Notes: generated from the letters alone by a model not told the origin. A stretch of 64,000 nucleotides of DNA from Pectobacterium sp013449375 (GCF_048593165.1 NZ_CP184271.1); one strand, 5' to 3'; numbered from the stretch's first letter, positions 26,842 to 36,202 are shown. Made by a program: numbers and translations.

Positions 26842-27738
26842 TTAGTTGAGCGCTTTGTCATTTGGCGCTTTGAACAAGGCCTTCATTTCATCTGACAGTG
26901 CAAAGTTCAGGTTAAGATCTTTTGGTGGAATAGGCTGTTTAAACCAGCGATCGAACCATTTTTCAGCTTCACCGGAGGTCTGAACCTCAGCGATGGTGTC
27001 ATCAACCAGTTTCTTGAATTGCGGGTCGTCTTTACGCAGCATACAGCCGTAGGCTTCTTCAGACTGCGCTTTGCCGACGATGTCCCACTGATCGGCGCTT
27101 TTCGCTTTCGCACGTTCGCCAGCCAGCAAAGCATCATCCATCATGAAGGCCACAGCACGGCCGCTTTCCAGCGTACGGAAGGAGTCGCCGTGGTCTTTCG
27201 CGCTGATGATGCGCATTTTCATCTGTTTTTCTTCATTCAGCTTATTCAGCAGAACTTCAGAGGTGGTACCGGAGGTGACGACAACCGTTTTACCCGCCAG
27301 ATCTGGAAAGTCTTTTATGCCGGAGTCTTTTTTGGTTAACAGACGCGTACCGACCACGAAAATGGTGTTAGAGAATGCGGCTTGTTTCTGGCGTTCCAGA
27401 TTGTTGGTCGTTGAACCACATTCAAAATCGAATGTACCGTTCTGCAACAGAGGGATACGGTTCTGAGAAGTGATAGGGAGTAGCTTGACCTGCAGGTTAG
27501 GCGCATCCAGTTTTTTCTTAATCGCTTCGACAATTTTGTCAGAGTAAGCCTGAGAATAGCCAACCACTTTTTGCGTGTTGTCATAGTAAGAAAAAGGCAC
27601 GGACGATTCGCGGTGTCCAATAACGATCACGCCATTATCTTTGACCTTTTTCAGGGTACCGGCCAGATCTTCAGCCTGAGCTACGCTGGCGGCTGTGCCA
27701 AGCAGAAGCAGTGATAATGCCAGTTTACGCATTTGCAT
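26842..27738 (-). CDS. gltI: Glutamate/aspartate periplasmic binding protein
   Basis: The periplasmic solute receptor of the GltIJKL transporter. The 298-residue precursor has a signal peptide (residues 1-22, cleavage after AQA) and the type-2 binding fold with IVIGHRESSVPFSYYD near the start and GTTSEVLLNKL in the second lobe. An AAGGAG site sits 7 bases before ATG 27738; a second ATG follows two codons later. It is promoter-proximal in the operon and followed by an attenuating terminator, giving the usual excess of binding protein. Confidence 0.95.
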   Translation of the reverse strand: MQMRKLALSLLLLGTAASVAQAEDLAGTLKKVKDNGVIVIGHRESSVPFSYYDNTQKVVGYSQAYSDKIVEAIKKKLDAPNLQVKLLPITSQNRIPLLQNGTFDFECGSTTNNLERQKQAAFSNTIFVVGTRLLTKKDSGIKDFPDLAGKTVVVTSGTTSEVLLNKLNEEKQMKMRIISAKDHGDSFRTLESGRAVAFMMDDALLAGERAKAKSADQWDIVGKAQSEEAYGCMLRKDDPQFKKLVDDTIAEVQTSGEAEKWFDRWFKQPIPPKDLNLNFALSDEMKALFKAPNDKALN

Positions 27739-27971
27739 GTTCTAACTCCTTTGCTGTCGTTGCTGCAATAGTTATAGCGCTGTCATGAATAACCGTATGG
27801 TTAATATGCCCGTCATTTTCAAGTTAACGTGTACCGCTGCATCACTCATAACGCTTTGCGACTTATCAGTGATACCGCTGCACCGTTAAAGCGCGAAGTT
27901 ACTGTCTCTACAGTTAAAAAGTAGCTGATTGTAAATAGATTGAAATGAAAATGTTTGTTTTTTGCGATACC

Positions 27972-28020
27972 CGCCGCACCAAATGGCTGCAATGTCAGTG
28001 TGTGGCACCAATTTGGTGCG
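27972..28020 (-). promoter_or_regulatory. NtrC-like dyads upstream of gltI, candidate
   Basis: A near-consensus NtrC dyad GGCACCAATTTGGTGCG lies at 28004-28020, and a weaker half-matching one (GCACCAAATGGCTGC) at about 27976-27990. NtrC sites read GCACC-N5-GGTGC, and nitrogen control of gltI has been proposed in E. coli. The sites are 240-280 bp upstream of gltI, a suitable enhancer distance. I searched the 27739-28020 interval for GG-N10-GC on the minus strand and did not find a clean sigma-54 promoter, so the call stays tentative. The rest of the 431-bp gap shows no gene. Confidence 0.4.
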
Positions 28021-28120
28021 CTACTTGCTCCAATAGAGAGCCTGAAGCCGACGCAATATCCAAAAAAATACAGAAACAACCTTTTACAGGGTAATAACAG
28101 GCAAATACCGTGCCATAAAT

Positions 28121-28148
28121 AAAAAAAGGCATGCAAAAGCATGCCCTT
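28121..28148 (-). terminator. Intrinsic terminator of lnt
   Basis: On the minus strand GGCATGC (28145-28139) pairs with GCATGCC (28134-28128) around a 4-nt loop, followed by seven T. It ends the ybeZ-ybeY-corC-lnt operon. Confidence 0.9.
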
Positions 28149-28169
28149 AGGGAAGTGAGAGGAGAGTGG

Positions 28170-29699
28170 TTATCGGCGACGTAAAGCGGAGAAAACGGTA
28201 ACGATGCCGCCAAGAAGCGTAATGATCCAGAGTGGCCAGGAACCGAAGCGTGCATAAGGTGTGATCCCGGTAGCGGGCACAATCTGTGTGCTCAGCACCG
28301 CACGGGTAAATTGCGGCAGGCTGGCGCTGATATTGCCATCTGGCGCGATCACCGCGGTGACGCCGTTATTGGTACTCCGAACCAGAGGACGCCCTAATTC
28401 CAGCGCGCGCATGCGTGCCATCTGGAAGTGCTGCCACGGCCCGATCGAATGACCAAACCAAGCATCGTTCGAGATAGTCAGCAACATATCAGTGTCTGGC
28501 CGGAAGTTATCCCGCAGCTGTTGGCCTAAAATTATCTCATAACAAATGGCGGCATTCAGTTTGAAGCCATGAACCGAAAGCTGAGGCTGAACGTAGTCTC
28601 CCCGGCTGAACGACGACATCGGGAGATCGAAGAACGGCGCCAACGGACGTAGTAATGTTTCCAGCGGGACAAACTCGCCAAAAGGCACCAGATGGTTTTT
28701 GTTGTAACGGTTCGTTGTGGGGTAGTGATACGGATCTTTGTCGCCCAAAACGATCACTGAGTTATAAAAATCGGTTTTATTACCCTCACGTCGGATATCG
28801 ACAATACCTGTAATCAGGCTGCTATTGCGGCTACGCAAGATATCGTCAACCTGTTTCAGATAAACGCTCTGACGACTTTCAATATCAGGAATCGCCGTTT
28901 CCGGCCAGATCACGATAGGCGCTTTGTCCATATAAGGCAGGCTGCTATCCAGATAGATCCGCAGCGTGTTCAGCAGCTCATCCTGTTCCCATTTCACGGC
29001 CTGAGGAATATTACCCTGTACCAGTGCGACATTGACGGCGCGTCCAGGTTGCAGGGTATACCACTGCACGTTGCGCAGCGGCCATGATAAAACGAAAACA
29101 GCGATAGCAATGGCCGCCGGAACAACTTTGCGTTGAGTGATGGCATAAACGAGTAGCCCGCTGAGACTCATCAACAGGAACGTAATCGTGTCGATGCCCA
29201 GAATGGGCGCAATACCTTTTAGCGGGCCGTCGATCTGACTGTAGCCAAATTGCAGCCACGGAAAACCTGTCAGTACCCAGCCGCGTAGAAATTCGGTTAG
29301 CTGCCAGAGCACGGGAGCGGCCAGTGTCAGACGCAGCAGCGTTGTCTTCGGGCTGAGACGTGAGAGCAGGGAGGCAAACAGCAGGGGATAGAGCGATAAA
29401 TAGGCCGCGAGCAGAATGACCAGTGCGATATTTACAGGGCCCGGCATCCCGCCAAATTGCGCGATACTGACGTAAACCCAGTTAATGCCGCTGCCGAACA
29501 GGCCGAAACCCCAGCAAAAGCCTATCCAGGCTGACTGGCGGCTAGTACGGTTTAGCGTCAGCGCCTGTAGCCCCATGAGCGAGATAATCGCCGCTGGCCA
29601 GAAATCAAAGGGAGAAAATGCCAGCGTGCCACAGGCACCAAATAAGAGCGCCAGCAGGGCTCTGACCTGCTGGCGTTGTAGAAAAGAAGCGACAACCAT
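28170..29699 (-). CDS. lnt: Apolipoprotein N-acyltransferase
   Basis: Lnt adds the third acyl chain to lipoproteins at the periplasmic face of the inner membrane, which is needed for Lol sorting. The 509-residue protein has several N-terminal membrane helices (RALLALLFGACGTLAFSPFDFWPAA) and a nitrilase domain with the catalytic Glu (WPETAIPD), Lys (YNKNHLVPFGE) and Cys (AAICYEIILG) motifs, then a final helix. I choose ATG 29699, 7 bp after the corC stop; the frame extends into corC without conservation. Confidence 0.95.
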   Translation of the reverse strand: MVVASFLQRQQVRALLALLFGACGTLAFSPFDFWPAAIISLMGLQALTLNRTSRQSAWIGFCWGFGLFGSGINWVYVSIAQFGGMPGPVNIALVILLAAYLSLYPLLFASLLSRLSPKTTLLRLTLAAPVLWQLTEFLRGWVLTGFPWLQFGYSQIDGPLKGIAPILGIDTITFLLMSLSGLLVYAITQRKVVPAAIAIAVFVLSWPLRNVQWYTLQPGRAVNVALVQGNIPQAVKWEQDELLNTLRIYLDSSLPYMDKAPIVIWPETAIPDIESRQSVYLKQVDDILRSRNSSLITGIVDIRREGNKTDFYNSVIVLGDKDPYHYPTTNRYNKNHLVPFGEFVPLETLLRPLAPFFDLPMSSFSRGDYVQPQLSVHGFKLNAAICYEIILGQQLRDNFRPDTDMLLTISNDAWFGHSIGPWQHFQMARMRALELGRPLVRSTNNGVTAVIAPDGNISASLPQFTRAVLSTQIVPATGITPYARFGSWPLWIITLLGGIVTVFSALRRR

Positions 29700-29706
29700 T
29701 GCCAAA

Positions 29707-30585
29707 TTATTCTTCCAATTTTGGTTGAGGGGCATCGTCAGGGATTCTGACATGAACCTGAATAATACGGCGGCTGTCCGCCATCGCAACCTTAAACAGG
29801 TAACCTTCTATGTCGATGGTTTCGCCTCGGGCAGGAAGGTGCCCAAAGGACTGCATCACCAAGCCGCCAATCGTATCGACTTCGTCATCGCTGAACCGTG
29901 TGCCGAAAGCCTCGTTAAAATCTTCTATGTCGGTTAACGCACGAACGGTGTAGGTCTGGCGATTAAGCTGACGAATATCTCTGTCTTCTTCATCGTCATA
30001 TTCGTCTTCAATTTCGCCGACAATCAGCTCAAGAATATCTTCAATCGTGACCAGGCCAGATACGCCACCAAACTCATCGATGACAATCGCCATGTGATAG
30101 CGCAGTGAGCGGAACTCATTCAGCATCCGATCAACGCGTTTACTTTCCGGCACAACCACGGCGGAGCGCAGAACTTTATCCATACTGAAAGGCTCAGAAT
30201 CACTGCGCATAAACGGCAGCAAATCTTTCGCCATCAGGATGCCTTCAATGTGGTCTTTATCTTCGCTAATGACGGGGAAACGGGAGTGGGCGGATTCGAT
30301 AATCACGTCCAGACACTCTTCCAGCGTTTGATCGCGCTTGAGCGTAATCATCTGCGAGCGAGGGATCATGATGTCACGTACACGCTGGTCGGCGATATCC
30401 ATGACGCCTTCGAGCATATCTCGTGTTTCAGGATCGATCAGATCATTCTGTTCGGAATCGCGAATCAGAGTGAGTAAACCGTTACGATCTTTTGGCTCGC
30501 CGTGAAAAAGCTGATTAAGAATAAGAGAAAAGAAGCCCTTTTTGGGACTGGGTGCATCGCTGTTTTGAGAATGGTCGTCGCTCAT
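29707..30585 (-). CDS. corC: CorC/YbeX CBS-domain protein
   Basis: A 292-residue soluble protein with two CBS domains (about residues 65-195; contains RDIMIPRSQMITL and GGVSGLVTIEDILELIVGEIEDE) and a C-terminal CorC_HlyC domain. It has been linked to magnesium/cobalt efflux through CorA and, more recently, to ribosome metabolism. Gene order ybeZ-ybeY-corC-lnt is conserved. The 128-bp gap from ybeY holds no gene. Confidence 0.94.
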   Translation of the reverse strand: MSDDHSQNSDAPSPKKGFFSLILNQLFHGEPKDRNGLLTLIRDSEQNDLIDPETRDMLEGVMDIADQRVRDIMIPRSQMITLKRDQTLEECLDVIIESAHSRFPVISEDKDHIEGILMAKDLLPFMRSDSEPFSMDKVLRSAVVVPESKRVDRMLNEFRSLRYHMAIVIDEFGGVSGLVTIEDILELIVGEIEDEYDDEEDRDIRQLNRQTYTVRALTDIEDFNEAFGTRFSDDEVDTIGGLVMQSFGHLPARGETIDIEGYLFKVAMADSRRIIQVHVRIPDDAPQPKLEE

Positions 30586-30713
30586 GCGTTTTAATTAACA
30601 TCACTCTTGTTAAGGGATTATTGCCAGCAACTGGAAACGGCACAGTCGCTGATGTGTAGCAGATAAGTACCCGACATCTTCCCGATCTCGGGCTAGATAA
30701 AATGTATTTCTAT

Positions 30714-31193
30714 TTATTCAGTGAGACCATCTTTTTCTGCAAGGTAAGGATCGGCATAACCCATACTTTGCATAATCTCGGTTTCCAGCGCTTCCATTTC
30801 TTCGGCTTCGCTGTCTTCGATATGGTCATACCCTAGCAGATGCAGGCTACCATGGACAACCATGTGCGCCCAGTGCTCTTCTACGGTTTTTTCCTGCTCT
30901 GCGGCTTCTTGCTCGACAACCTGACGGCAGATGATTAAATCGCCCAGCAGAGGAAGTTCGACTTCAGGCGGAGCTTCAAAAGGGAAGGACAGCACGTTGG
31001 TCGGCTTGTCTTTCCCGCGGTAGGTGTTATTCAGGTCGCGGCTTTCAGCCTCATCCACGATACGGATGGTGACTTCCGCGACTTCCTGAAACTGTGGCAG
31101 AACCCCTTCCAGCCAGCGCTGAAAGTCTTTTTCTTCCGGTAGCCCTTGTATTGGCTCGCTGGCGATTTGTAAATCGAGAATCACCTGACTCAT
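30714..31193 (-). CDS. ybeY: Endoribonuclease YbeY
   Basis: YbeY is a zinc-dependent endoribonuclease involved in 16S rRNA 3'-end maturation and ribosome quality control. The 159-residue protein has the diagnostic H-G-x-L-H-L-x-G-Y-D-H motif (HGSLHLLGYDH, about residues 114-124). The ATG overlaps the ybeZ TGA by 4 bp (ATGA), so the pair is co-translated; YbeY and YbeZ are known to work together. Confidence 0.95.
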   Translation of the reverse strand: MSQVILDLQIASEPIQGLPEEKDFQRWLEGVLPQFQEVAEVTIRIVDEAESRDLNNTYRGKDKPTNVLSFPFEAPPEVELPLLGDLIICRQVVEQEAAEQEKTVEEHWAHMVVHGSLHLLGYDHIEDSEAEEMEALETEIMQSMGYADPYLAEKDGLTE

Positions 31194-32248
31194 TTTTGCT
31201 CCTGATCTGATGCCGCAGCCTGTGCTTCACGCTTACGCTGTTCTGCCAAGGCGTCTTTACGTTTTTGCTCGGCATTTTCCCACGCTTCATAGGCATTCAC
31301 AATCCGCGCGACCACTGGGTGGCGCACCACGTCTTCGCTATGGAAAAAGTTAAAGCTAATTTCTTCCACATCGGCCAGCACTTCAATGGCGTGACGCAAG
31401 CCGGATTTCAGATTCTTCGGCAGGTCGATCTGCGTGACGTCACCAGTGATGACGGCTTTGGAGTTGAACCCGATACGCGTCAGGAACATTTTCATCTGTT
31501 CGATGGTAGTGTTCTGACTTTCATCCAGGATGATAAAAGCATCGTTCAGCGTTCGACCACGCATGTAAGCCAGCGGCGCAACTTCAATGACATTGCGTTC
31601 GATGAGCTTCTCGACACGCTCAAAGCCCAGCATTTCAAACAGGGCGTCATAAAGTGGTCGCAGGTAAGGATCGACTTTCTGGCTCAGATCACCAGGTAAG
31701 AAGCCCAGTTTTTCACCGGCTTCGACCGCAGGACGTGTAAGCAGAATACGGCGAATATCCTGACGTTCCAATGCATCCACGGCGGCAGCGACGGCTAAGT
31801 AGGTTTTCCCCGTTCCTGCTGGGCCAACGCCAAACGTGATGTCATGATCGAGGATATTGGCGACATACTGTGCCTGATTTGGCGTGCGCGGTTTGATTAC
31901 GCCGCGTTTGGTACGGATATTGACCACTTTGCCATAGTCAGGAACGTGTTCCGCAGACTGTTCAAGCACGCGTGATTCTTTAATCGCAAGGTGAATTTGC
32001 TCAGGATCGATATCACCGATCACACCACGTACCGGGGCTGTATCGACATACAGACGTTGCAGAATATCAGAGGCGGCTTGCGTCAGCAGGTGTTTGCCGA
32101 CCAGTTTAAACTGATTATCCCGTCGATTGATCTCGATGCCTAAACGACGCTCTAACTGCTTAATATTGTCATCAAATGGGCCGCAAAGGCTGAGCAGGCG
32201 TTGGTTATCTGCGGGTTCAAGGGCAATCTCTTTTGTCGTTACGTTCAA
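31190..32248 (-). CDS. ybeZ: PhoH-like ATPase YbeZ
   Basis: A 352-residue PhoH-family NTPase and likely RNA helicase that partners YbeY. Walker A is GVGPAGTGKTYLA and Walker B lies in DAFIILDESQNTT; the VITGDVTQIDLP segment is also conserved. I choose the TTG at 32248 (giving MNVTTKEIALEP), where similarity to E. coli YbeZ begins and which is preceded by AGAGGAA; a GTG further upstream would add 15 non-conserved residues. It is the first gene of the ybeZ-ybeY-corC-lnt operon. Confidence 0.93.
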   Translation of the reverse strand: MNVTTKEIALEPADNQRLLSLCGPFDDNIKQLERRLGIEINRRDNQFKLVGKHLLTQAASDILQRLYVDTAPVRGVIGDIDPEQIHLAIKESRVLEQSAEHVPDYGKVVNIRTKRGVIKPRTPNQAQYVANILDHDITFGVGPAGTGKTYLAVAAAVDALERQDIRRILLTRPAVEAGEKLGFLPGDLSQKVDPYLRPLYDALFEMLGFERVEKLIERNVIEVAPLAYMRGRTLNDAFIILDESQNTTIEQMKMFLTRIGFNSKAVITGDVTQIDLPKNLKSGLRHAIEVLADVEEISFNFFHSEDVVRHPVVARIVNAYEAWENAEQKRKDALAEQRKREAQAAASDQEQK

Positions 32249-32580
32249 ATTATTCCTCTTGAGCGTTGCTGTGCTGGCGCATTCTACCTGCACAAAATGA
32301 ACAGTTGTCAGACGGCCTGATGTGTCCGCCCTACGAATGAATTATTCATCGTGAATGCCCGATGGTGCAAGTCACAATAATGATATTGGGATGCCGCTTC
32401 GCAAAAGCAAATGTAAGCACGATGAAATTAAAACAGATGGCGAAGAGGGGCTGTCGCAAGAAAACGCCTGCGCGTTTTAACGCGATAAAGCCTGTCCCGC
32501 AGAGGTGACGGATATTCTTGCCGTCATAAAAAATGGGTGGCTTTGCCACCCATCATCATGCCTATCTGCATGAACGGCGA
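32249..32580. other. Intergenic region ybeZ / miaB
   Basis: About 330 bp without a supported gene. It holds the ybeZ promoter region and, next to miaB, the miaB terminator. A 67-codon open frame on the minus strand has no recognisable similarity and an unusual composition, so I do not call it. Confidence 0.5.
32528..32553 (-). terminator. Intrinsic terminator of miaB
   Basis: On the minus strand ATGGGTGGC (32553-32545) pairs with GCCACCCAT (32541-32533) around a 3-nt loop, followed by T's. Confidence 0.88.
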
Positions 32581-34005
32581 TTACGGCTGGTAGAACCCAA
32601 CGCCGATCTCATTCTCTTTGCGGGTACGCGCAATCACGGAAGACGGTGATTCATGGACGCGCAGATCCATTTGATCTTCGGTGCGCACCACGATGCCGCG
32701 CAGCGAGTTGGTATAAACATCAACGATTTCCACATCGACGAATTTACCGATCATATCCGGCGTGCCTTCAAAGTTAACGACGCGGTTATTTTCCGTACGG
32801 CCAGACAGCTCCATCACGCTCTTACGTGAGGTGCCTTCTACCAGAATACGCTGGACGGTGCCCAACATGAGACGGCTGAAGCGCATTGCCTGCTGGGTGA
32901 TGCGTTCTTGCAGAAGGTACAGACGCTGCTTTTTCTCTTCTTCCGGCACGTCATCAACCATGTCCGCAGCCGGTGTTCCCGGACGGGCAGAATAGACAAA
33001 GCTGTAGCTCATATCGAAATTCACATCGGCAATCAGCTTCATTGTTTGTTCAAAGTCAGCCTGCGTTTCTCCTGGGAAACCGACGATAAAGTCAGAACTG
33101 ATCAGGATGCCTGGACGCGCGTTGTGCAGCTTGCGGATGATCGCTTTGTATTCCAGCGCGGTATGACGGCGTTTCATCATCGTCAGCACACGGTCAGAAC
33201 CGCTTTGCACTGGCAAATGCAGGAAGCTGACCAGTTCGGGGGTATCTTCATAGACGCTGATAATATCGTCTGTGAATTCAATAGGATGGCTGGTGGTAAA
33301 GCGGATGCGGTCGATCCCATCGATGGCGGCGACCAGACGCAGCAGCTCAGCAAAGGAGCAAATTTCACCGTCATAGGCTTCACCGCGATAGGCGTTAACG
33401 TTTTGTCCCAGCAGGTTGACTTCACGCACGCCTTGCGCGGCCAGTTGAGCGATTTCAAATAAGACATCGTCGCACGGGCGGCTGACTTCTTCGCCGCGGG
33501 TGTAAGGCACCACGCAGAATGTGCAGTATTTATTGCAACCTTCCATTATTGAGACGAATGCCGTTGGCCCTTCGGCACGTGGTTCTGGCAGGCGGTCAAA
33601 TTTTTCGATTTCAGGGAAACTGATATCAACGATAGGGCTGCGGGTACCCTGAACGTGGTTAATCATTTCCGGCAGACGGTGCAGCGTTTGTGGGCCAAAA
33701 ATAACGTCAACATAGTGCGCACGTTCACGAATATGCGCACCTTCCTGTGAGGCAACGCAGCCACCCACACCAATAATCAAATTCGGATTGAGATCTTTCA
33801 GCGCTTTCCAGCGGCCAAGTTGATGGAAGACCTTTTCCTGCGCCTTTTCACGGATCGAACAGGTATTGAGCAGCAGGACATCGGCTTCTTCAGCAATTTC
33901 AGTCAGCTCATAGCCGTGCGTACTTCCCAGTAAATCAGCCATCTTTGATGAATCGTACTCGTTCATCTGACAGCCCCAGGTTTTAATATGCAGTTTTTTT
34001 GTCAT
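32581..34005 (-). CDS. miaB: tRNA-2-methylthio-N6-dimethylallyladenosine synthase
   Basis: MiaB adds a methylthio group to i6A37 in tRNAs reading UNN codons. The 474-residue protein, the same length as in E. coli, has an N-terminal UPF0004 domain with auxiliary-cluster cysteines (KTWGCQMNEYDS, LLNTCSIREKA, GVGGCVASQEG), the radical-SAM motif CNKYCTFC (about residues 157-164) and a C-terminal TRAM domain. It is a single-gene unit with its own terminator. Confidence 0.96.
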   Translation of the reverse strand: MTKKLHIKTWGCQMNEYDSSKMADLLGSTHGYELTEIAEEADVLLLNTCSIREKAQEKVFHQLGRWKALKDLNPNLIIGVGGCVASQEGAHIRERAHYVDVIFGPQTLHRLPEMINHVQGTRSPIVDISFPEIEKFDRLPEPRAEGPTAFVSIMEGCNKYCTFCVVPYTRGEEVSRPCDDVLFEIAQLAAQGVREVNLLGQNVNAYRGEAYDGEICSFAELLRLVAAIDGIDRIRFTTSHPIEFTDDIISVYEDTPELVSFLHLPVQSGSDRVLTMMKRRHTALEYKAIIRKLHNARPGILISSDFIVGFPGETQADFEQTMKLIADVNFDMSYSFVYSARPGTPAADMVDDVPEEEKKQRLYLLQERITQQAMRFSRLMLGTVQRILVEGTSRKSVMELSGRTENNRVVNFEGTPDMIGKFVDVEIVDVYTNSLRGIVVRTEDQMDLRVHESPSSVIARTRKENEIGVGFYQP

Positions 34006-34191
34006 CGACTTGCCATTACTCAGTGCGGATAAAAATTATTCCCCTCATTTGGGGCGGTATTGTAATCGTTCGCTGACGTTGTGACCAGCACCGGAAACCG
34101 CGCTGATTTGATAACTTCCTACTTTCTATAAAAATGCGGCTTTTCTGAAAAATCACCCACAGATCCAGTACACTACCTTCATGCACTTTTA

Positions 34192-34209
34192 CCGGTGTGA
34201 ATACACCGG
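34192..34209 (+). other. Stem-loop in the ubiF leader
   Basis: CCGGTGT (34192-34198) and ACACCGG (34203-34209) form a perfect 7-bp stem with a GAAT loop, 22 bp before the ubiF ATG and just before its AGAGAGG ribosome-binding site. It may affect translation or mRNA stability; no U-tract follows. Confidence 0.5.
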
Positions 34210-34231
34210 AACCAGAGAGGATAAAGCCAAT

Positions 34232-35398
34232 ATGCATTACGATGCGATTGTAGTTGGCGGAGGTATGGTTGGCGCGGCTGCGGCGCTTGGGCTGGCACAG
34301 CAAGGGTTTCAGGTCGCGGTGATTGAGCAGGACATGCCGACGCCGTTTGATGCCGTCAGCCCGCCAGATTTACGGATCTCGGCGATTGGCTATGCGTCGG
34401 TTGCGTTGCTGAACGAGTTGGGCGCATGGCCACGAGTACAGCAAATGCGCAGCGCCCCTTACCGACGTCTGGAAACCTGGGAATGGGCGAATGCCAGAGT
34501 CGTTTTCGATGCTGCTGATATTCATCTACCTGAACTGGGTTTTATGGTGGAAAACCGTGTGCTGCAATTAGCGCTTTGGGAAAGCTTGCAAGAAGAGGAA
34601 CGCTGTCACTGTTATTGCCCTGCTACGCCGCAGAACCTGCAACGCACCGATGATGGCTGGTGCTTACAGCTTGCCGATGGGCAACAACTGACGGCTTCGC
34701 TGGTGATTGGTGCTGATGGCGCGAACTCTCAGGTTCGCCAGTGGGCGAGGATTGGCATCAGTGGCTGGCAGTATCGTCAGTCTTGTATGTTGATTGGCGT
34801 TGAGACTTCGCAACCACAGCAGGATGTGACTTGGCAGCAGTTTACGCCAAGTGGCCCGCGTGCGTTTTTGCCACTGTTTGACCAGTGGGGATCGCTGGTG
34901 TGGTATGACAGCCCGCAGCGTATTCGCCAGCTTCAGGCGCTGCCGCTTACACTGCTGGATAAAGAAATTGCGGCCACCTTTCCAGAGCGATTGGGTACGG
35001 TTAAAGCGCTCTCCGCCGGATCATTTCCGCTGGTCAGGCGTCATGCGCAAACCTATATCAAGCCCGGTTTAGTGCTGTTGGGCGATGCGGCGCATACCAT
35101 CAATCCGCTGGCGGGGCAGGGGGTTAATCTGGGATATCGTGACGTCGAGGCGCTGCTGGATGTGCTCATTAACGCACGTAATGCTGGAGAAGAATGGGCT
35201 TCTGAACGCGTGTTACGTCGCTATCAGTGCCGCCGTATGCCGGATAACCTGATGATGCAAAGCGGGATGGACCTCTTCTATAACGCGTTCAGTAATGCGC
35301 TACCGCCGTTGAGCTTTGCGCGCAATATGGCGCTGATGGTGGCACAGCGCGCTGGCGTGTTAAAACAGCGCGCATTGAAGTATGCCATTGGTGTCTGA
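34232..35398 (+). CDS. ubiF: 2-octaprenyl-3-methyl-6-methoxy-1,4-benzoquinol hydroxylase
   Basis: UbiF is the FAD mono-oxygenase that adds the C6 hydroxyl in ubiquinone synthesis. The 388-residue protein has the FAD-binding motif VVGGGMVGAAAALGL (residues about 7-21), the DG motif GADGANSQVR, and the second FAD motif LLGDAAHTINPLAGQGVNLG. I choose ATG 34232 behind AGAGAGG; the frame extends 17 codons upstream through a stem-loop and is not conserved there. Its place next to the tRNA cluster and asnB matches E. coli ubiF. Confidence 0.93.
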   Translation: MHYDAIVVGGGMVGAAAALGLAQQGFQVAVIEQDMPTPFDAVSPPDLRISAIGYASVALLNELGAWPRVQQMRSAPYRRLETWEWANARVVFDAADIHLPELGFMVENRVLQLALWESLQEEERCHCYCPATPQNLQRTDDGWCLQLADGQQLTASLVIGADGANSQVRQWARIGISGWQYRQSCMLIGVETSQPQQDVTWQQFTPSGPRAFLPLFDQWGSLVWYDSPQRIRQLQALPLTLLDKEIAATFPERLGTVKALSAGSFPLVRRHAQTYIKPGLVLLGDAAHTINPLAGQGVNLGYRDVEALLDVLINARNAGEEWASERVLRRYQCRRMPDNLMMQSGMDLFYNAFSNALPPLSFARNMALMVAQRAGVLKQRALKYAIGV

Positions 35399-35420
35399 TA
35401 CAAAATGAGGGCACTGTCCG

Positions 35421-36053
35421 TTATCGCACGGGCTCGGCGACGAAAACGATGTCAGCATCCTTGTTCTTTCTTGCTGTAAAACGCACATTTTCTAGTTCCC
35501 GAGCGCTTTTTCCTGATGCTTGGCAATCCTGAAGTAGACCGAGCATCATCTCGGTCATTTTATTGCTTTTGAGTATACTTTCACCTGATGGTGTTTTCTC
35601 ACCCAGTAACGCAGAAAACGCCGCTGTAACGATTTGTAGATTCACTCTCGTGGCTTCAGGGGAATCTGCCGCCGCGCTGAGTATCGCAATCTCACTGAGA
35701 TGCTGGCTTTTAGTCTCTATCGTTCCAATTAAGCCGACGTGCTCATTAAAGATGTGCTGGAAGTCATCGGCGTACTTTCCCTTGTCTAAATTAATAGTCA
35801 ACGTGAGAGGAATATTGAGCATCGCCAGATTGGCGTTCATTCTGTCTGCGAAGGTTTGCGGTGATAGCTTAAAAGAAATGGTATTACCTGCATAACTCGT
35901 TGTGGCGAGGCAAAATAGCAGTGTAATGCCAAAGAGCAGCGTGGTTAATCGTGCTCGTATGGCAGAGCGCTGTGGCGGGCTAATATTATGCGACCGTGAC
36001 ACGACAACAGAGTTGAAAACATAAATAACAGAGGATGTCGATAAAACCTTCAT
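35421..36053 (-). CDS. Hypothetical exported protein
   Basis: I do not recognise this 210-residue protein. A hydrophobic segment (TTLLFGITLLFCLATTSYA) ends with a plausible signal-peptidase site before GNTISFKL, so it is probably secreted or periplasmic. The n-region before that helix is unusually long (about 30 residues), so the true start may lie further in. The mature part is mixed alpha/beta without clear motifs; it has one cysteine (LLQDCQASG). The chosen ATG 36053 has an AAGGGCGG sequence upstream. It is convergent with ubiF and directly downstream of the tRNA operon terminator. E. coli lacks a gene here as far as I recall. Confidence 0.6.
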   Translation of the reverse strand: MKVLSTSSVIYVFNSVVVSRSHNISPPQRSAIRARLTTLLFGITLLFCLATTSYAGNTISFKLSPQTFADRMNANLAMLNIPLTLTINLDKGKYADDFQHIFNEHVGLIGTIETKSQHLSEIAILSAAADSPEATRVNLQIVTAAFSALLGEKTPSGESILKSNKMTEMMLGLLQDCQASGKSARELENVRFTARKNKDADIVFVAEPVR

Positions 36054-36139
36054 GCCCGCCCTTTTGGGAAAATCGAATGATTGGTTTGAATATGTTAGCA
36101 CCTGAGTCTGTGAATACCAGATTATGTGAATCGTAACAT

Positions 36140-36179
36140 AACAAAACAGGGCGACGTCTTTCGACAGTCACCCTGTTTC
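36140..36179 (-). terminator. Terminator of the tRNA operon
   Basis: On the minus strand AAACAGGGTGAC (36178-36167) pairs with the segment 36155-36144, with one mismatch, around a loop that can itself pair (GTC/GAC), followed by TTTTGTT. It is 25-60 bases after the last tRNA. Confidence 0.8.
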
Positions 36180-36202
36180 TCTGCTGTTTTACCAGCTTTA
36201 TT

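Noticed and set aside
27739..28020. Sigma-54 promoter for gltI
   Set aside because: Each GC in the interval was checked for CC twelve bases on (plus-strand reading of GG-N10-GC); none fitted.
32346..32549. 67-codon minus-strand frame between ybeZ and miaB
   Set aside because: No ribosome-binding site, no similarity, and it overlaps the miaB terminator region.
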